Of a DNA stretch of 64,000 nt, positions 35,556 to 44,432 are shown one piece after another. Every line of letters begins with the position of its first letter. Within the stretch, counting starts at the first letter, position 1. The notes beneath the pieces were generated by a model. That model saw only the letters and a program-made list of their open reading frames with translations. It was not told where the DNA came from and did not search any database. Both the position numbers and the translations under genes were made by a program. Origin of the DNA: Bradyrhizobium sp. 200 (GTDB lineage: Bacteria; Pseudomonadota; Alphaproteobacteria; Rhizobiales; Xanthobacteraceae); assembly GCF_023100945.1 (NCBI RefSeq), contig NZ_CP064689.1, positions 4,322,001-4,386,000 on the forward strand, read 5' to 3'.

Positions 35556-38500
35556 TTCGCCGGACGCACCTCGACCGAGCCGGTGCCGGAGCGGCCGTAG
35601 CGCGAAGGGTTGTACATGTCCTCGACATAGGCCTGCGGCAGCACGTATTTGCCGGGCGACACCGCGCGCACGATGTAGGCCACCGTGAACACCGACTTGT
35701 CGTCACTGGCGCGGTCAATCGCTGCCGTGAAGCGGTCGTCGCGGAACTCGGTATGCTCCGGCTCCTCGCCATCCTCGATCCAGTCCAGCGTACCGCTATC
35801 GCCCGACGACACCAGCCGCGGATTGTCGATCTCAAGTCCCGCCGGCAGATAGTCCGCCACCATGATGTGCCCGTATTCCGGCTTGGCCTCGGTGATCTTC
35901 AGCACCACGGCAAAGCGATCGTTCTGCTTGGCCTTGGTGACGTCGGCAGGCTTGCCGTCAAGCGTGAAGTAATTGCGCTCGATCTTGAAGCCGTTGGACG
36001 CGGCGGGCTCAGGGGTAACCGGCGAACCCGAGACCGAGACCACCGCCTGCACCGGCGCATCGCCGGTGTTGATGATCTTGACCGGCTTGCCGACAATCGC
36101 CTCGGCCTTGTAGCTGCGATAGACCGCGGCCTTCACCGGCGATCCATCAATGTCGAGCGCCAGTGTCTCCTTCGACAGGGCGCGTGCGGCCAGCACCAGC
36201 CAGGCATTCTCCTGCGTGGAGGTGTAGGGCGTCAGCCCCCGCGCCACTTCGACCCGCTGCACCGCCTGCGTCAGCGTCGCCCGCGGCGCATTGCCTTCGC
36301 TGGCGAGCGAAACGAGCGCCGCCGCATCGCGCAGCGCCGAGCCATAGTCGACCCGGCCGAACTCGAGCACGGGCTTTGGCGCCAGCGCATCGAGCGACGC
36401 GCCATAGACCCGCTCCGCCCGCGTCTTGTCGCCGACCAAAGCCAGTGCCGCCGCAAGCTGCGACTTCGCGATCGGGGTCGCGAGATTGTTCAGCTTGGTA
36501 TCGGCGAGATAGCGCAGGTCGCCGATCGGCGCGGCACCATTGCGGGCGAGCACGTAGAGGCCGTAGGCCAGATCGCGGCCGCCGTCCTTTTCCGGCTCGT
36601 TGGCGTTGACGACGGAGTTACGGATGCGGTCGAGCGCGTTCTTGAACAGCACGTCCGGCACCGCAAAGCCCTTTTCGCGGGCGCGGGTCAGGAAGTCGGT
36701 CACGTAGGCATCGAGCCAGGCGTCGTCGCCGCCGGACGACCACAGGCCGAACGAGCCGTTCGAGCCCTGCCGCGCCAGCAGCCGTTCGATGGCGTCCTTG
36801 ATGCGCTGGTCAACGGCGGTATCCATCGCCAAATGCGCACCCGCTGCCAGATCGTTGACATAGAGCAGCGGCATCGCACGGCTGGTGATCTGCTCGGAGC
36901 AGCCGTGCGGATAGCGGTCCAGCGCTTTCAAAATGGTCGCCGCATCGAGCGCTGTGGACAGGCTGACCGACAGCGACACGCTGCCGGTGCCTTGGACGAG
37001 GTCGGAGAACATGTCCGGCGTCAGCGTCAGGCTCTCGCCTTTTGCCAATGTCCGGATCGACCGCCGCGCCAGCACCTGCGTTGCCGCCTTGACGTCGAGC
37101 GCATAGTGCCGCGCCAGCGTCAGCCCGTTCGGGCCCTTGATGTCGACGTCGAGATTGGCGGTGCCCGCGCCGCCGGCGTCGAGCGCCAGCGCCATCGAGG
37201 TCCGCTGCTTGGCCGCGAGTTTGACCGTCGTCGTGGGGTTACCCGTCACCTTCACCGGACCCGAGGTCTTGACGTTGATGCTGTAGTCGCCGGGCGCGCC
37301 CTCGACATTGTCGAGGTCGAAACTCATCGTGCCCTTGTCACCGCTGAGCAGGAAGCGCGGCAGCGTCGCCGTCAACACCACGGGATCGCGTACCGTGACG
37401 TCGATGGTGGCGCGACCGAGCTTGGTCGAATTCCACGCCACCGCCATGACACGGGCGGTGCCGGCAAACTCCGGAATGTCAAAACTGATTTCCGCGGTGC
37501 CGTCGGCGCCGACCGTGACGATCCCCGAATAGAGCGCCAGCGGTTTTTGCGTCGGCGGCGAGCCCTGCAGCTCGGCACCGGCGGAATCGCCGCCGGTCCT
37601 GATCTGGCCGCGCGTGCCCTGCATGCCGTCGATCAACTGCCCGTAGAGGTCGCGGATTTCAGCCGTGAGGCGGCGCTGGCCGAGATAATAATCGTCAGGC
37701 GCCGGCGGCTTGTAATTGGTCAGGTTGAGAATGCCGACATCGACCGCAGCGACGACGATCTTGGCATCCTCGCCGGGATTGAGCCCGCCGAGTTTGACAG
37801 GAATCTTCAGTGCCGTGCCGGGCCGCACCAGGGGCGGCGGCGACAGCACAACCTGCAGCGTACGCGTCTTCTTGTCGATGCCGAACCATTTCAGCCCGAT
37901 CGCCCGTCCCGGCATCCGCAGCGCTGCCGCGTCCAGCGGACGGCGCAGCGTCGCCAGCACATAGGCTCCTGTGCCCCAGTCCTTGCCGACGGTCAGCTTG
38001 ACCTGCTGGGTGCCTTCCTTGACGTCGACGGTCTGCGTCGTCAGCAGCCGATCGCCGAGCACGTTGACGGTCAGCTTGCCAGCCGTGCGGGCGTTGACCG
38101 ACACCACCATGGTGTCACCGGAAGCGTATTCCGGCCTGTCGATCGAGGTCTCCAACAGGTCCGGTGTATCGGCGCTGCCGTCGGAGTACCAGCCGACGTC
38201 GAACTGCACCGACGTGACCGGTCCGTCCGCTTCCGTCGATTTGACGTCGAGGCGATAGCGGCCGGGCTCCGGCGAGACCGACACCCGCGCCGCCTTGTCT
38301 GATGCCAGCGTCAGATCGCCATCGGCGACGCGCTTGGTCGACTTGACCGGTTCATATTCCCAGGACGAGTTCTGGCGATACCATTGATAGCGCGACTCCA
38401 TCTTCAGGAGTTCGTAGCGCAGGCCATCGCGCGGCAATTGCTTGCCGTCGGGTCCGACGAACACAACGTCGAACTCGGCCTTGTCGCCCTCGGCGACGCT

Positions 38501-40762
38501 CTTGTCGCCGAATAGCGGCTTGATGCCGATCAGCGCCGCCTGCGGCGCCACGGGGAGCACCAGCTTGCGCTCGACCGCGCGGCCGCCGGTCTCCACCATG
38601 CGGATGAAGATCTGCGCCTCCTGCGGCCGGGTAGACGCCGGCGCCTTGGCGAGCGACACCGGGAAGGTCGCAACACCATTGGCGTCGGCCTCCGGCAGGT
38701 TCTCGATCGGGGTGCGCTCGTTGGAAGACGTTTCATCATCCGCCACGCCGAACTGGTAGCCGGGATAACCCGGCCGCCCGGAGGCCGCAGGCGCCACCAG
38801 CATGTCGCCCTCAAGCTGCAGACCGGAGGCCGGGGCGCCATACAGGAACTTGCCGGCGACCTTCAGCTCAACTGGAGACTCAGCCTTGATCATCTTCTCC
38901 TTGGCCGAGACGTCGAATTCGATCCGCTCGGGGATGTAATCCTCGACCATGAAGGTGGTCTCGCCGACGGACGAGCCCTTGGGATCGGTAAAGACGCGCA
39001 CCCGCCAGGTGCCGGTCGGGACGGCGGAATTGAGCGGCACGGCCATCGACCGCCCGCCCGCGCCCTGATCCGGCAGCACGGCACGGCGGAATTCGACGCC
39101 ATCCGGGCGCTCGATCACCAGCGTCAGCGGCCCGCCGGCCATCGCGTTGCCCTGCCCGTCGCGCAGCAGCGCAGTCAGATAGACAGTTTCGGTCGACCGG
39201 TAGACCCCGCGCTCGGCATAGACGAAGGCATCCGCACCAGGAGGCACCACCCGCCCGGACACGCCGCGGTCGGTGAGGTCAAAGGCGTTGGTCTTCAGGC
39301 TGAGGAAGGCGTAGTCCGCCTTGTCGCTCATGACCGTCAGCAGCGCCGGCGAAAGCCCGCCCTCGCCGCGCGCCAGCCCGGCCTCGAACAGCACGTGGCC
39401 GGCATCGTCGGTCTTGCGGGTGGCGAGGATCTCGTTGTTGCGCGCAACCAGGCGTACCTCGGCCTTGGCGACGGCCTCCGTCGAAGCCAGCGAATTGACG
39501 AAGACATGGATGCCGTCATTGCCGGAAAACGCCGTCAGCCCCATGTCGGAGACGATGAACCACTGCGTCGCCAGCGTGCCGTCATCGTCGCCGCTGCCGG
39601 GGCCCTTTGCCGCCGCCGTCATCACATAGACGCCTGGCTGCAGGTCGCCGAGCGCCTGGTCGACCGGAAAAGCCGTCACGACGTCCTGGTTCAGCGTGGT
39701 GGCGGTTGCGAGTTCGCCGGACCAGACCTTGACGCCGCGCTCGTTGCCCAAATCCGAGAGCTGGTAGCTGGAGAGCGTCTTCTGGAAATCGCTGTCGACC
39801 ACCGTGTTGATCAGATTGCGGTCGCCGATCCGGAATACGTTGACGTTCACCGACGGCGTATTGACGCTGACCAGCGGAATGCCGCGCTGGCCTGTGCGCG
39901 GCAGCACATAGGCACGGCCCGTGAAGCGCACGAACGGCTTGCGGTCGCGGACATAGATGTTGAACTCGGCCGATTTCGGTAAGGATTCCTTAACCGTGGA
40001 CGGCAGGCCGGCGCGCAGGTTGATGTTGTAGCGCTCGCCGTGCTTCAGCCCGTCGACGCAGAGCTGCTTGCCCTCGCTCGTCAGCGCCGGCTTGTCGGTA
40101 CCGGCCAGCGCCACGAACGGCGCAAAATCGACTCGCTTGGCGAGATCCTCGGAGAACTGGAAGCAGGCGCGCGGCGAGGCGCCGTCGGAATCCACGGTAT
40201 AATCCAGCAGGCGGAAACCGTGCTGGTCGCGCATCTTCTCGTACTGGCCGCGGACTTCGGCGACCTCGCGCATGTCGAGCGACAGCCGCAACGCATCCAG
40301 CGCCGGACGCCACAGCTTCCGCTCGGACATCGCCCGGCCCAGCACGGCCAGCGCATCGGCCTCTTCGGCCTGGTTGCCGGCGCGCTGATAGGCGATGTAG
40401 GCCGCGGTCGAGGCGCGCTCGTACAGGAAGGTCTGTTCGCTGGAACTGGCGGAGCGGATCTGGAAGATGGTTTTGGCGAGTTTTAGCCAGTTGGCGCTGT
40501 CTTCGGGCGTGGTGGCGGCGATCTGGCCGAGGATCTGCAGGCCGACGCGGAAGTCGGCACGCCTGAAAGCGGCGTCGGCGTCGCTCCGCAGCATCGTAGA
40601 GGATTTGGCGACCGGCCCCGCCTCGCTCTTGATCTGGGCTTCCAGCTTGACGGCTGAATCGGCGAGCTCGTCGCGCTTGAATGCCTTGTCCGCGGCCCCT
40701 GCCGCCGTCAGGCCAAGCGCCAGCGTGGCGCAAATCACTGTGGCGCGAACCAAACCGATCAT
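35552..40762 (-). CDS. yfhM: Bacterial alpha-2-macroglobulin (YfhM-like), secreted form
   Basis: 1736 residues from ATG 40762, with an aaggag box eight bases upstream; the frame to 40984 is a spurious extension. A signal peptide (MIGLVRATVICATLALGLTAAGA) has no lipobox, unlike the E. coli lipoprotein. MG-type beta domains fill the first two thirds; the thioester motif is Cys1288-Ser-Glu-Gln (YPHGCSEQITS), intact, followed by the alpha-helical thioester domain and a receptor-type domain. It should trap proteases in the periplasm; with PBP1C it is thought to guard and repair the wall. Confidence 0.92.
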   Translation of the reverse strand: MIGLVRATVICATLALGLTAAGAADKAFKRDELADSAVKLEAQIKSEAGPVAKSSTMLRSDADAAFRRADFRVGLQILGQIAATTPEDSANWLKLAKTIFQIRSASSSEQTFLYERASTAAYIAYQRAGNQAEEADALAVLGRAMSERKLWRPALDALRLSLDMREVAEVRGQYEKMRDQHGFRLLDYTVDSDGASPRACFQFSEDLAKRVDFAPFVALAGTDKPALTSEGKQLCVDGLKHGERYNINLRAGLPSTVKESLPKSAEFNIYVRDRKPFVRFTGRAYVLPRTGQRGIPLVSVNTPSVNVNVFRIGDRNLINTVVDSDFQKTLSSYQLSDLGNERGVKVWSGELATATTLNQDVVTAFPVDQALGDLQPGVYVMTAAAKGPGSGDDDGTLATQWFIVSDMGLTAFSGNDGIHVFVNSLASTEAVAKAEVRLVARNNEILATRKTDDAGHVLFEAGLARGEGGLSPALLTVMSDKADYAFLSLKTNAFDLTDRGVSGRVVPPGADAFVYAERGVYRSTETVYLTALLRDGQGNAMAGGPLTLVIERPDGVEFRRAVLPDQGAGGRSMAVPLNSAVPTGTWRVRVFTDPKGSSVGETTFMVEDYIPERIEFDVSAKEKMIKAESPVELKVAGKFLYGAPASGLQLEGDMLVAPAASGRPGYPGYQFGVADDETSSNERTPIENLPEADANGVATFPVSLAKAPASTRPQEAQIFIRMVETGGRAVERKLVLPVAPQAALIGIKPLFGDKSVAEGDKAEFDVVFVGPDGKQLPRDGLRYELLKMESRYQWYRQNSSWEYEPVKSTKRVADGDLTLASDKAARVSVSPEPGRYRLDVKSTEADGPVTSVQFDVGWYSDGSADTPDLLETSIDRPEYASGDTMVVSVNARTAGKLTVNVLGDRLLTTQTVDVKEGTQQVKLTVGKDWGTGAYVLATLRRPLDAAALRMPGRAIGLKWFGIDKKTRTLQVVLSPPPLVRPGTALKIPVKLGGLNPGEDAKIVVAAVDVGILNLTNYKPPAPDDYYLGQRRLTAEIRDLYGQLIDGMQGTRGQIRTGGDSAGAELQGSPPTQKPLALYSGIVTVGADGTAEISFDIPEFAGTARVMAVAWNSTKLGRATIDVTVRDPVVLTATLPRFLLSGDKGTMSFDLDNVEGAPGDYSINVKTSGPVKVTGNPTTTVKLAAKQRTSMALALDAGGAGTANLDVDIKGPNGLTLARHYALDVKAATQVLARRSIRTLAKGESLTLTPDMFSDLVQGTGSVSLSVSLSTALDAATILKALDRYPHGCSEQITSRAMPLLYVNDLAAGAHLAMDTAVDQRIKDAIERLLARQGSNGSFGLWSSGGDDAWLDAYVTDFLTRAREKGFAVPDVLFKNALDRIRNSVVNANEPEKDGGRDLAYGLYVLARNGAAPIGDLRYLADTKLNNLATPIAKSQLAAALALVGDKTRAERVYGASLDALAPKPVLEFGRVDYGSALRDAAALVSLASEGNAPRATLTQAVQRVEVARGLTPYTSTQENAWLVLAARALSKETLALDIDGSPVKAAVYRSYKAEAIVGKPVKIINTGDAPVQAVVSVSGSPVTPEPAASNGFKIERNYFTLDGKPADVTKAKQNDRFAVVLKITEAKPEYGHIMVADYLPAGLEIDNPRLVSSGDSGTLDWIEDGEEPEHTEFRDDRFTAAIDRASDDKSVFTVAYIVRAVSPGKYVLPQAYVEDMYNPSRYGRSGTGSVEVRPAK

Positions 40763-41091
40763 GATGGGCTCCTTGCCGCGGACATCAGCCGCGTAACGTC
40801 GAAAAGTGCGCGAAAAGGTGACGGACTGATGACGGTGAAAACGGCTTGCGAAAGGGTCGCATGCATGGCGCTGGCAGTCCAAACGGTCCCGGCCGCACCG
40901 CCCGGCGGGGGTGCCGGCGGCTGGCGCTGTGTCAGGGGCGGACCACAGGCTGTGGCCCACCGTCTGCCTTAGTCGCGAACCCAAAGAAATCGGTTCGACC
41001 GTCTTGGCGGGACAGCGGATTTTTCATATTGGCAGTGCTAGATAAGGAAGGGTTATACAAGACGGATACCCAGGGCGGGTACCGCCCGGAC
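40763..41091. other. Divergent intergenic region yfhM / tRNA-Arg
   Basis: About 330 bases with the yfhM promoter (minus strand, not recognised) and the tRNA promoter (plus strand). The region 40880-40990 is very GC-rich. No coding potential. Confidence 0.5.
41029..41059 (+). promoter_or_regulatory. Possible promoter of tRNA-Arg
   Basis: TTGGCA at 41029-41034 and TTATAC/TATACA at 41053-41059, spacing 18-19 bases, 33 bases before the tRNA. A fair sigma-70 match in an AT-richer patch. Confidence 0.4.
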
Positions 41092-41168
41092 GGTCCCATA
41101 GCTCAACTGGATAGAGTAACGGATTTCTACTCCGTGGGTTGCAGGTTCGAATCCTGCTGGGATCGCCA
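41092..41168 (+). tRNA. tRNA-Arg (TCT)
   Basis: 77 bases with encoded CCA. Acceptor stem GGTCCCA pairs with TGGGATC, D-arm GCTC/GAGT, anticodon stem ACGGA/TCCGT around loop TTTCTAC (anticodon TCT, reading AGA), and T-arm GCAGG-TTCGAAT-CCTGC. Discriminator base G. No repeated 3' end or integrase is found nearby. Confidence 0.95.
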
Positions 41169-41365
41169 CCCTCCATGCCGATGAAACTGCGCCACCGGAT
41201 CTAAAAGCCGGGCGGGTCTGCCGGCGGGTTGCCGGGATTTGCGGAACGTTTGCCGATCGCGGGCATTCGAATTGTGCGTGCCGGTCCGCGCGGGTGCCCT
41301 GACGCGGCGAGAAAGCCGGCTGTCAGCGCAAGGCGCTCGCTATACGCCCACGGGAGGAACGGCTC

Positions 41366-41617
41366 ATGCGGCTGATCGTATCGATGGCACTACTCGCCGT
41401 ATCGGCCTTGCCTGCGCTTGCCGATCGCCAGGTTGCGGGGGACGAGCGCGCAAAGCTCGTCGCTGCGGTTCAGGCGGAGGGATGTTCTGGCGGCAAGTTC
41501 GAGATGGACGAAGACGATCAGCAGTTCGAGGTCGACGATGCCGTATGTGCGGATGGAAAGAAATATGACCTCAAGTTCGATATGCAGATGCGGCTGAAGC
41601 GCAAAAATCTGGACTGA
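41366..41617 (+). CDS. Small exported PepSY-like protein
   Basis: 83 residues. Signal peptide MRLIVSMALLAVSALPALA, then a compact acidic domain (DERAKLVAAVQAEGC ... KFEMDEDDQQFEVDDAV ... DGKKYDLKFD) that resembles the short PepSY-domain proteins of Bradyrhizobium. Preceded by gggaggaac. Two cysteines could form a disulfide in the periplasm. Function unknown. Confidence 0.7.
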   Translation: MRLIVSMALLAVSALPALADRQVAGDERAKLVAAVQAEGCSGGKFEMDEDDQQFEVDDAVCADGKKYDLKFDMQMRLKRKNLD

Positions 41618-41759
41618 GGGGTGGCCACTCGGCCCACGGCGCGCTGGATAAGTCTGGCCCTTTTCGCAATTTCGACGTCATTCTCGACTCGACTAGGACG
41701 CAGGCCTACGATGTCGGCCGGGAATTGCTTCCGTTGCCCTGACAAAGGATGCGGTCGTC

Positions 41760-42017
41760 ATGCCAAAAAAGGGAATCACTGGCCACGATGAATGGGTCGT
41801 CACGGAGGCGCTGGCAACCGCACTGGTCGCACTGGAGCAGCTCGAGCCGACCCAGCAATCGCGCCAGCAGATGGACGATATCCGGAAACTGCTGGCGGCC
41901 AATTGTCAGCCCGGAACCCTCAATCTGCACCTCGCCCAGGCCAAGTGCCGGCTAAACCCTCACGCCGATCGGGCCAACATCTATCGCGAGTACGGATTTG
42001 AGGACTGGGAAGTCTGA
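41760..42017 (+). CDS. Small hypothetical protein
   Basis: 85 residues, soluble, Gln/Leu/Ala-rich helical middle (ALATALVALEQLEPTQQSRQQMDDIRKLLAAN) and a C-terminal NPHADRANIYREYGFEDWEV. No signal peptide or known motif. ATG at 41760 is preceded by a weak site. Separate transcription unit or co-transcribed with the PepSY-like gene. Confidence 0.55.
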   Translation: MPKKGITGHDEWVVTEALATALVALEQLEPTQQSRQQMDDIRKLLAANCQPGTLNLHLAQAKCRLNPHADRANIYREYGFEDWEV

Positions 42018-42032
42018 AGGGCGAGCGTGTGG

Positions 42033-42140
42033 TACGCGTCGCCCGGATGAGCCAACGGGTCGCGCAATTGCGCGGCCGTTGGCAGGCTCCGCGATATCCG
42101 GGTTGTTGCACCCGTTCGCCGCTCTGCTCATTCGGGCTAC
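42033..42140. repeat. Dispersed intergenic repeat between small genes
   Basis: The sequence gcccggatgagccaacgggt through ggctccgcgatatccggg, with inner complementary ends gcccggat/atccggg, is a known-looking Bradyrhizobium intergenic element (from memory). It ends just before the ribosome site of the DUF3551 gene. Confidence 0.45.
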
Positions 42141-42166
42141 TGCTCAAGCTATTAGGAGATATCAGG

Positions 42167-42445
42167 ATGAAGCTGCCATACGCATTTGCCACAGCAATGT
42201 CTTTGACAATTTTGGCCGCGACGATCGCCCTGCCCGCCCCTGCACGAGCCCAGACCTACGATCCGAGCTATCCCGTTTGCCTGCAGATCTACCAAGGCGG
42301 TATCGCGGACTATTACTTCGAGTGCGCCTATCGAACGATGGCACAGTGTAATGCGTCGGCTTCAGGCCGCGCTGCCCAGTGCGTGGTCAATCCATATTAC
42401 GGCGGACCGAAGGCCAGGCGCAGCAAGCGTCAACAGCAGTATTGA
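42167..42445 (+). CDS. DUF3551 exported small protein
   Basis: 92 residues from ATG 42167 with taggag 10 bases upstream; the longer frame from 42029 runs through the repeat. Signal peptide to about residue 28 (PAPARA), then the DUF3551 pattern YPVCLQIYQGG...YYFECAYRTMAQCNASASGRAAQCVVNPYY with four cysteines. Such proteins are abundant in Bradyrhizobium; function unknown. Confidence 0.8.
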   Translation: MKLPYAFATAMSLTILAATIALPAPARAQTYDPSYPVCLQIYQGGIADYYFECAYRTMAQCNASASGRAAQCVVNPYYGGPKARRSKRQQQY

Positions 42446-42479
42446 CCAGCCGCGCCCCAGCCACCTCATTGCCGGCTTA

Positions 42480-42755
42480 TCACCAGCCGTAAGTGCCGAG
42501 CGCAAGCGGCCGCGATGGGGCCTTGGCCGTTCGCGTCGTGTCGGGCTTCAAGCAGCGCCGGGCCGCTTCGATCTCGGCGTCGCTTGCGCCCTTGCCGCGA
42601 GCCCACTGCTCTGCCGCGGACGCGCTGTATTTCGCCACGTAGTAGCGCACCACAGGGCATGAAATGCGACGCAAGACCCCAGACTGCTCACCCGCAAATC
42701 CGGCGCTCGGTGTCCCCAGACACAGCGCCAGCACGCACATCCAACGTAAACCCAT
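42480..42755 (-). CDS. Small exported hypothetical protein
   Basis: 91 residues from the ATG at 42753-42755 with a strong agagggga ribosome site. Signal peptide MGLRWMCVLALCLGTPSAGFAG, then a domain with CPVVRYYVAKYSASAAEQWARGKGASDAEIEAARRCL, two cysteines, and a basic tail. I have seen similar orphan proteins in this group but do not know the function. Converges with the DUF3551 gene. Confidence 0.65.
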   Translation of the reverse strand: MGLRWMCVLALCLGTPSAGFAGEQSGVLRRISCPVVRYYVAKYSASAAEQWARGKGASDAEIEAARRCLKPDTTRTAKAPSRPLALGTYGW

Positions 42756-43009
42756 GTGATTCCCCTCTGCGTATCCAGAGAGGCCGGCTTTCGCTGGCGC
42801 ATCAAGCCTGATTGTGAGTTCCGCACACGGAACCGGCGGAGCTGTGCTTAAGCCGCAACTGCATCGTCCGGACGACGGCTGCTCAGCCCCGTGGAACACG
42901 GTTTATGCGACGACTAAAATTGATTGTTTACGAAGAAGACCGAACCTGATTGCCGCCCGGGCGCAATTTGCTAGCCTCTGCCTGCGGGCGTGAACTGTTG
43001 GTAATTCCG

Positions 43010-43261
43010 ATGGAATTCGAACGCCGATCTATCGCACGGACGACGATCTCGAAGGACGCGCTGCTGTTCTTTGATGCGCAGCGCGGTGTCCTGACCTGCC
43101 GCGTTCAGGACGTCACGAATTCCGGGGCCGGAATTGAACTTCACAGCCTCAATCTGTTGCCACGTAATTTCGAATTGAGCTTCGATAATTTTCACACCGT
43201 CCGCGAATGTCGCGTGATCTGGCGGCAGGGCGATTTCGTCGGTGTTGCGTTTCAGAACTGA
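43010..43261 (+). CDS. PilZ domain protein
   Basis: 83 residues from ATG 43010 (MEFERRSIARTTI); the upstream in-frame extension lacks support. Single PilZ domain: ERRSIAR (RxxxR) at the start and DVTNSGAG, a variant of DxSxxG with Thr for Ser. Probably binds cyclic di-GMP. The second PilZ protein in the window. Confidence 0.7.
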   Translation: MEFERRSIARTTISKDALLFFDAQRGVLTCRVQDVTNSGAGIELHSLNLLPRNFELSFDNFHTVRECRVIWRQGDFVGVAFQN

Positions 43262-43600
43262 CCTATCTGCAACGAGCTAGGCCCAACCCGGGATAGCGGT
43301 GTTGAAATGCGGGCGGCTCGCCGCAACCGCCAGCTTCTCGAAACTGTCCTCGCGTTCAATTGCAGGGTCAGGATTTCGCAGGTGCGAGACGCAGCCGGCA
43401 GCACAGGGCGTCAGGGGAGCCATGCCAAGCAGGACTGTGATCAAAACAGTCTCCGGAAGAATGGAACTAACGACGATGCTGGGCGTCGAATCTGATCCTT
43501 TCGGTTCCGTCGGAAGGCAACCCATTGCCGGGTTGCGCATCTTGGCGCATTCTTCTGGCGCTAGGGCTGTTTAGAGGTCTGTGACGGGAGTTCGAGTAAG
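43262..43600. other. Intergenic stretch with one possible small lipoprotein
   Basis: 339 bases. Two overlapping frames on opposite strands; the minus one is listed separately as a candidate. No hairpin of note. Confidence 0.4.
43277..43444 (-). CDS. Possible very small lipoprotein (TTG start)
   Basis: 55 residues if translation begins at TTG 43442-43444, which has a GGAG box six bases upstream. The leader ITVLLGMAPLTPCAAGC ends with a lipobox (AAGC), followed by VSHLRNPDPAIEREDSFEK. A short leader and unusual start codon make this uncertain. Confidence 0.3.
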   Translation of the reverse strand: MITVLLGMAPLTPCAAGCVSHLRNPDPAIEREDSFEKLAVAASRPHFNTAIPGWA

Positions 43601-43882
43601 ATGTCCTGGGATCGTCCGTTCCCTCAGCCTGTACCGCTCCCGAAGGGAGCACCAGCGCAAACCCTGCGAGACGCCGCCGACTACATCAGGAAGCTTCCTC
43701 AGCCAGAGCGTGATTGTCGGGAATGGCGGCTTGCCGTCCAGATGCTCATCGATGCCGCCGAAGATCGCGGACCCATGCTGTTTGCACGCATGGGAATTGT
43801 CAGAGCCCTCGAAGCGCATGTCGAAAGAACGCTCGATCCCGCGCACGAGGATCCGCCAGGGCAAGCTGAAGATAGACCGTAA
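43601..43882 (+). CDS. Conserved small hypothetical protein
   Basis: 93 residues beginning MSWDRPFPQPVPLPKG, a start I recognise from small conserved proteins in Bradyrhizobium. The middle is helical (TLRDAADYIRKLPQPERDCREWRLAVQMLIDAAEDRGPMLFARMGIVRAL). No signal peptide; likely cytoplasmic. Function unknown. Confidence 0.65.
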   Translation: MSWDRPFPQPVPLPKGAPAQTLRDAADYIRKLPQPERDCREWRLAVQMLIDAAEDRGPMLFARMGIVRALEAHVERTLDPAHEDPPGQAEDRP

Positions 43883-44114
43883 CGCCGGCATCTAGATCTG
43901 GATCAGGACCGGCATCGCGAGCTGCGAAACGCCTGAAAGGTTTTTCCAACCCGGGCAGCCGGAAGCTCGCGAACGTTGGCCGTTCGCGAGCTTCAGCGGC
44001 CGCAACAGATCGGTCCGATTGTCGGATTCAAGAATCCAGTCCGTGGATGGACCGAAGTACAGGCGCGGTCCGCAGGCTTGTTCAGCAGGCCGCAGCGGCC
44101 GGCCACGAACCCGC

Positions 44115-44432
44115 TTATGCCACCCGCCTTATGCGGAAGTCGTCGATCCGCTTGCCGGACTTCAGTTTTGCAGCCAGCCAACGAGGCGTCTTCCCTCGTC
44201 CCGCCCAGGTCTCGGACGGCCGATCGGGATTCTGAAATTTCGGAACCACCGTTGGATATGGGCGCCGCCCTGATTTCGTACGCTCGGCTTCAGCAACGCC
44301 CTTGAGTTGCTTCAAGCGATTTTCGAGCACACGTTTCTCTGCGATGAGAGTCACTGCAAGCTTGGCAGCAACTTCTTCGTGGAGTGCCCACAGCTCGTCT
44401 GTGGACATCGATTTGAAGTTATTTTGGTTCAC
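44115..44432 (-). CDS. H-NS/HvrA-family DNA-binding protein
   Basis: 105 residues from a GTG at 44430-44432, with GGGGAC six bases upstream; a TTG at 44444 and an ATG at 44408 are the alternatives. N-terminal oligomerisation helix (MSTDELWALHEEVAAKLAVTLIAEKRVLENRLKQL) and a C-terminal H-NS DNA-binding loop (PKFQNPDRPSETWAGRGKTPRWL) of the HvrA/MucR-independent alphaproteobacterial type. Such proteins silence AT-rich DNA. It is next to the AT-rich gap 44440-44700. Confidence 0.8.
   Translation of the reverse strand: MNQNNFKSMSTDELWALHEEVAAKLAVTLIAEKRVLENRLKQLKGVAEAERTKSGRRPYPTVVPKFQNPDRPSETWAGRGKTPRWLAAKLKSGKRIDDFRIRRVA

Noticed and set aside
35753..38302. Plus-strand frame of 849 codons opposite the macroglobulin gene
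   Set aside because: No start site or family features, extreme Arg/His/Gln composition; antisense shadow of yfhM.
40763..40984. N-terminal extension of the macroglobulin frame
   Set aside because: It precedes a clear ribosome site and signal peptide at 40762 and has no family match.
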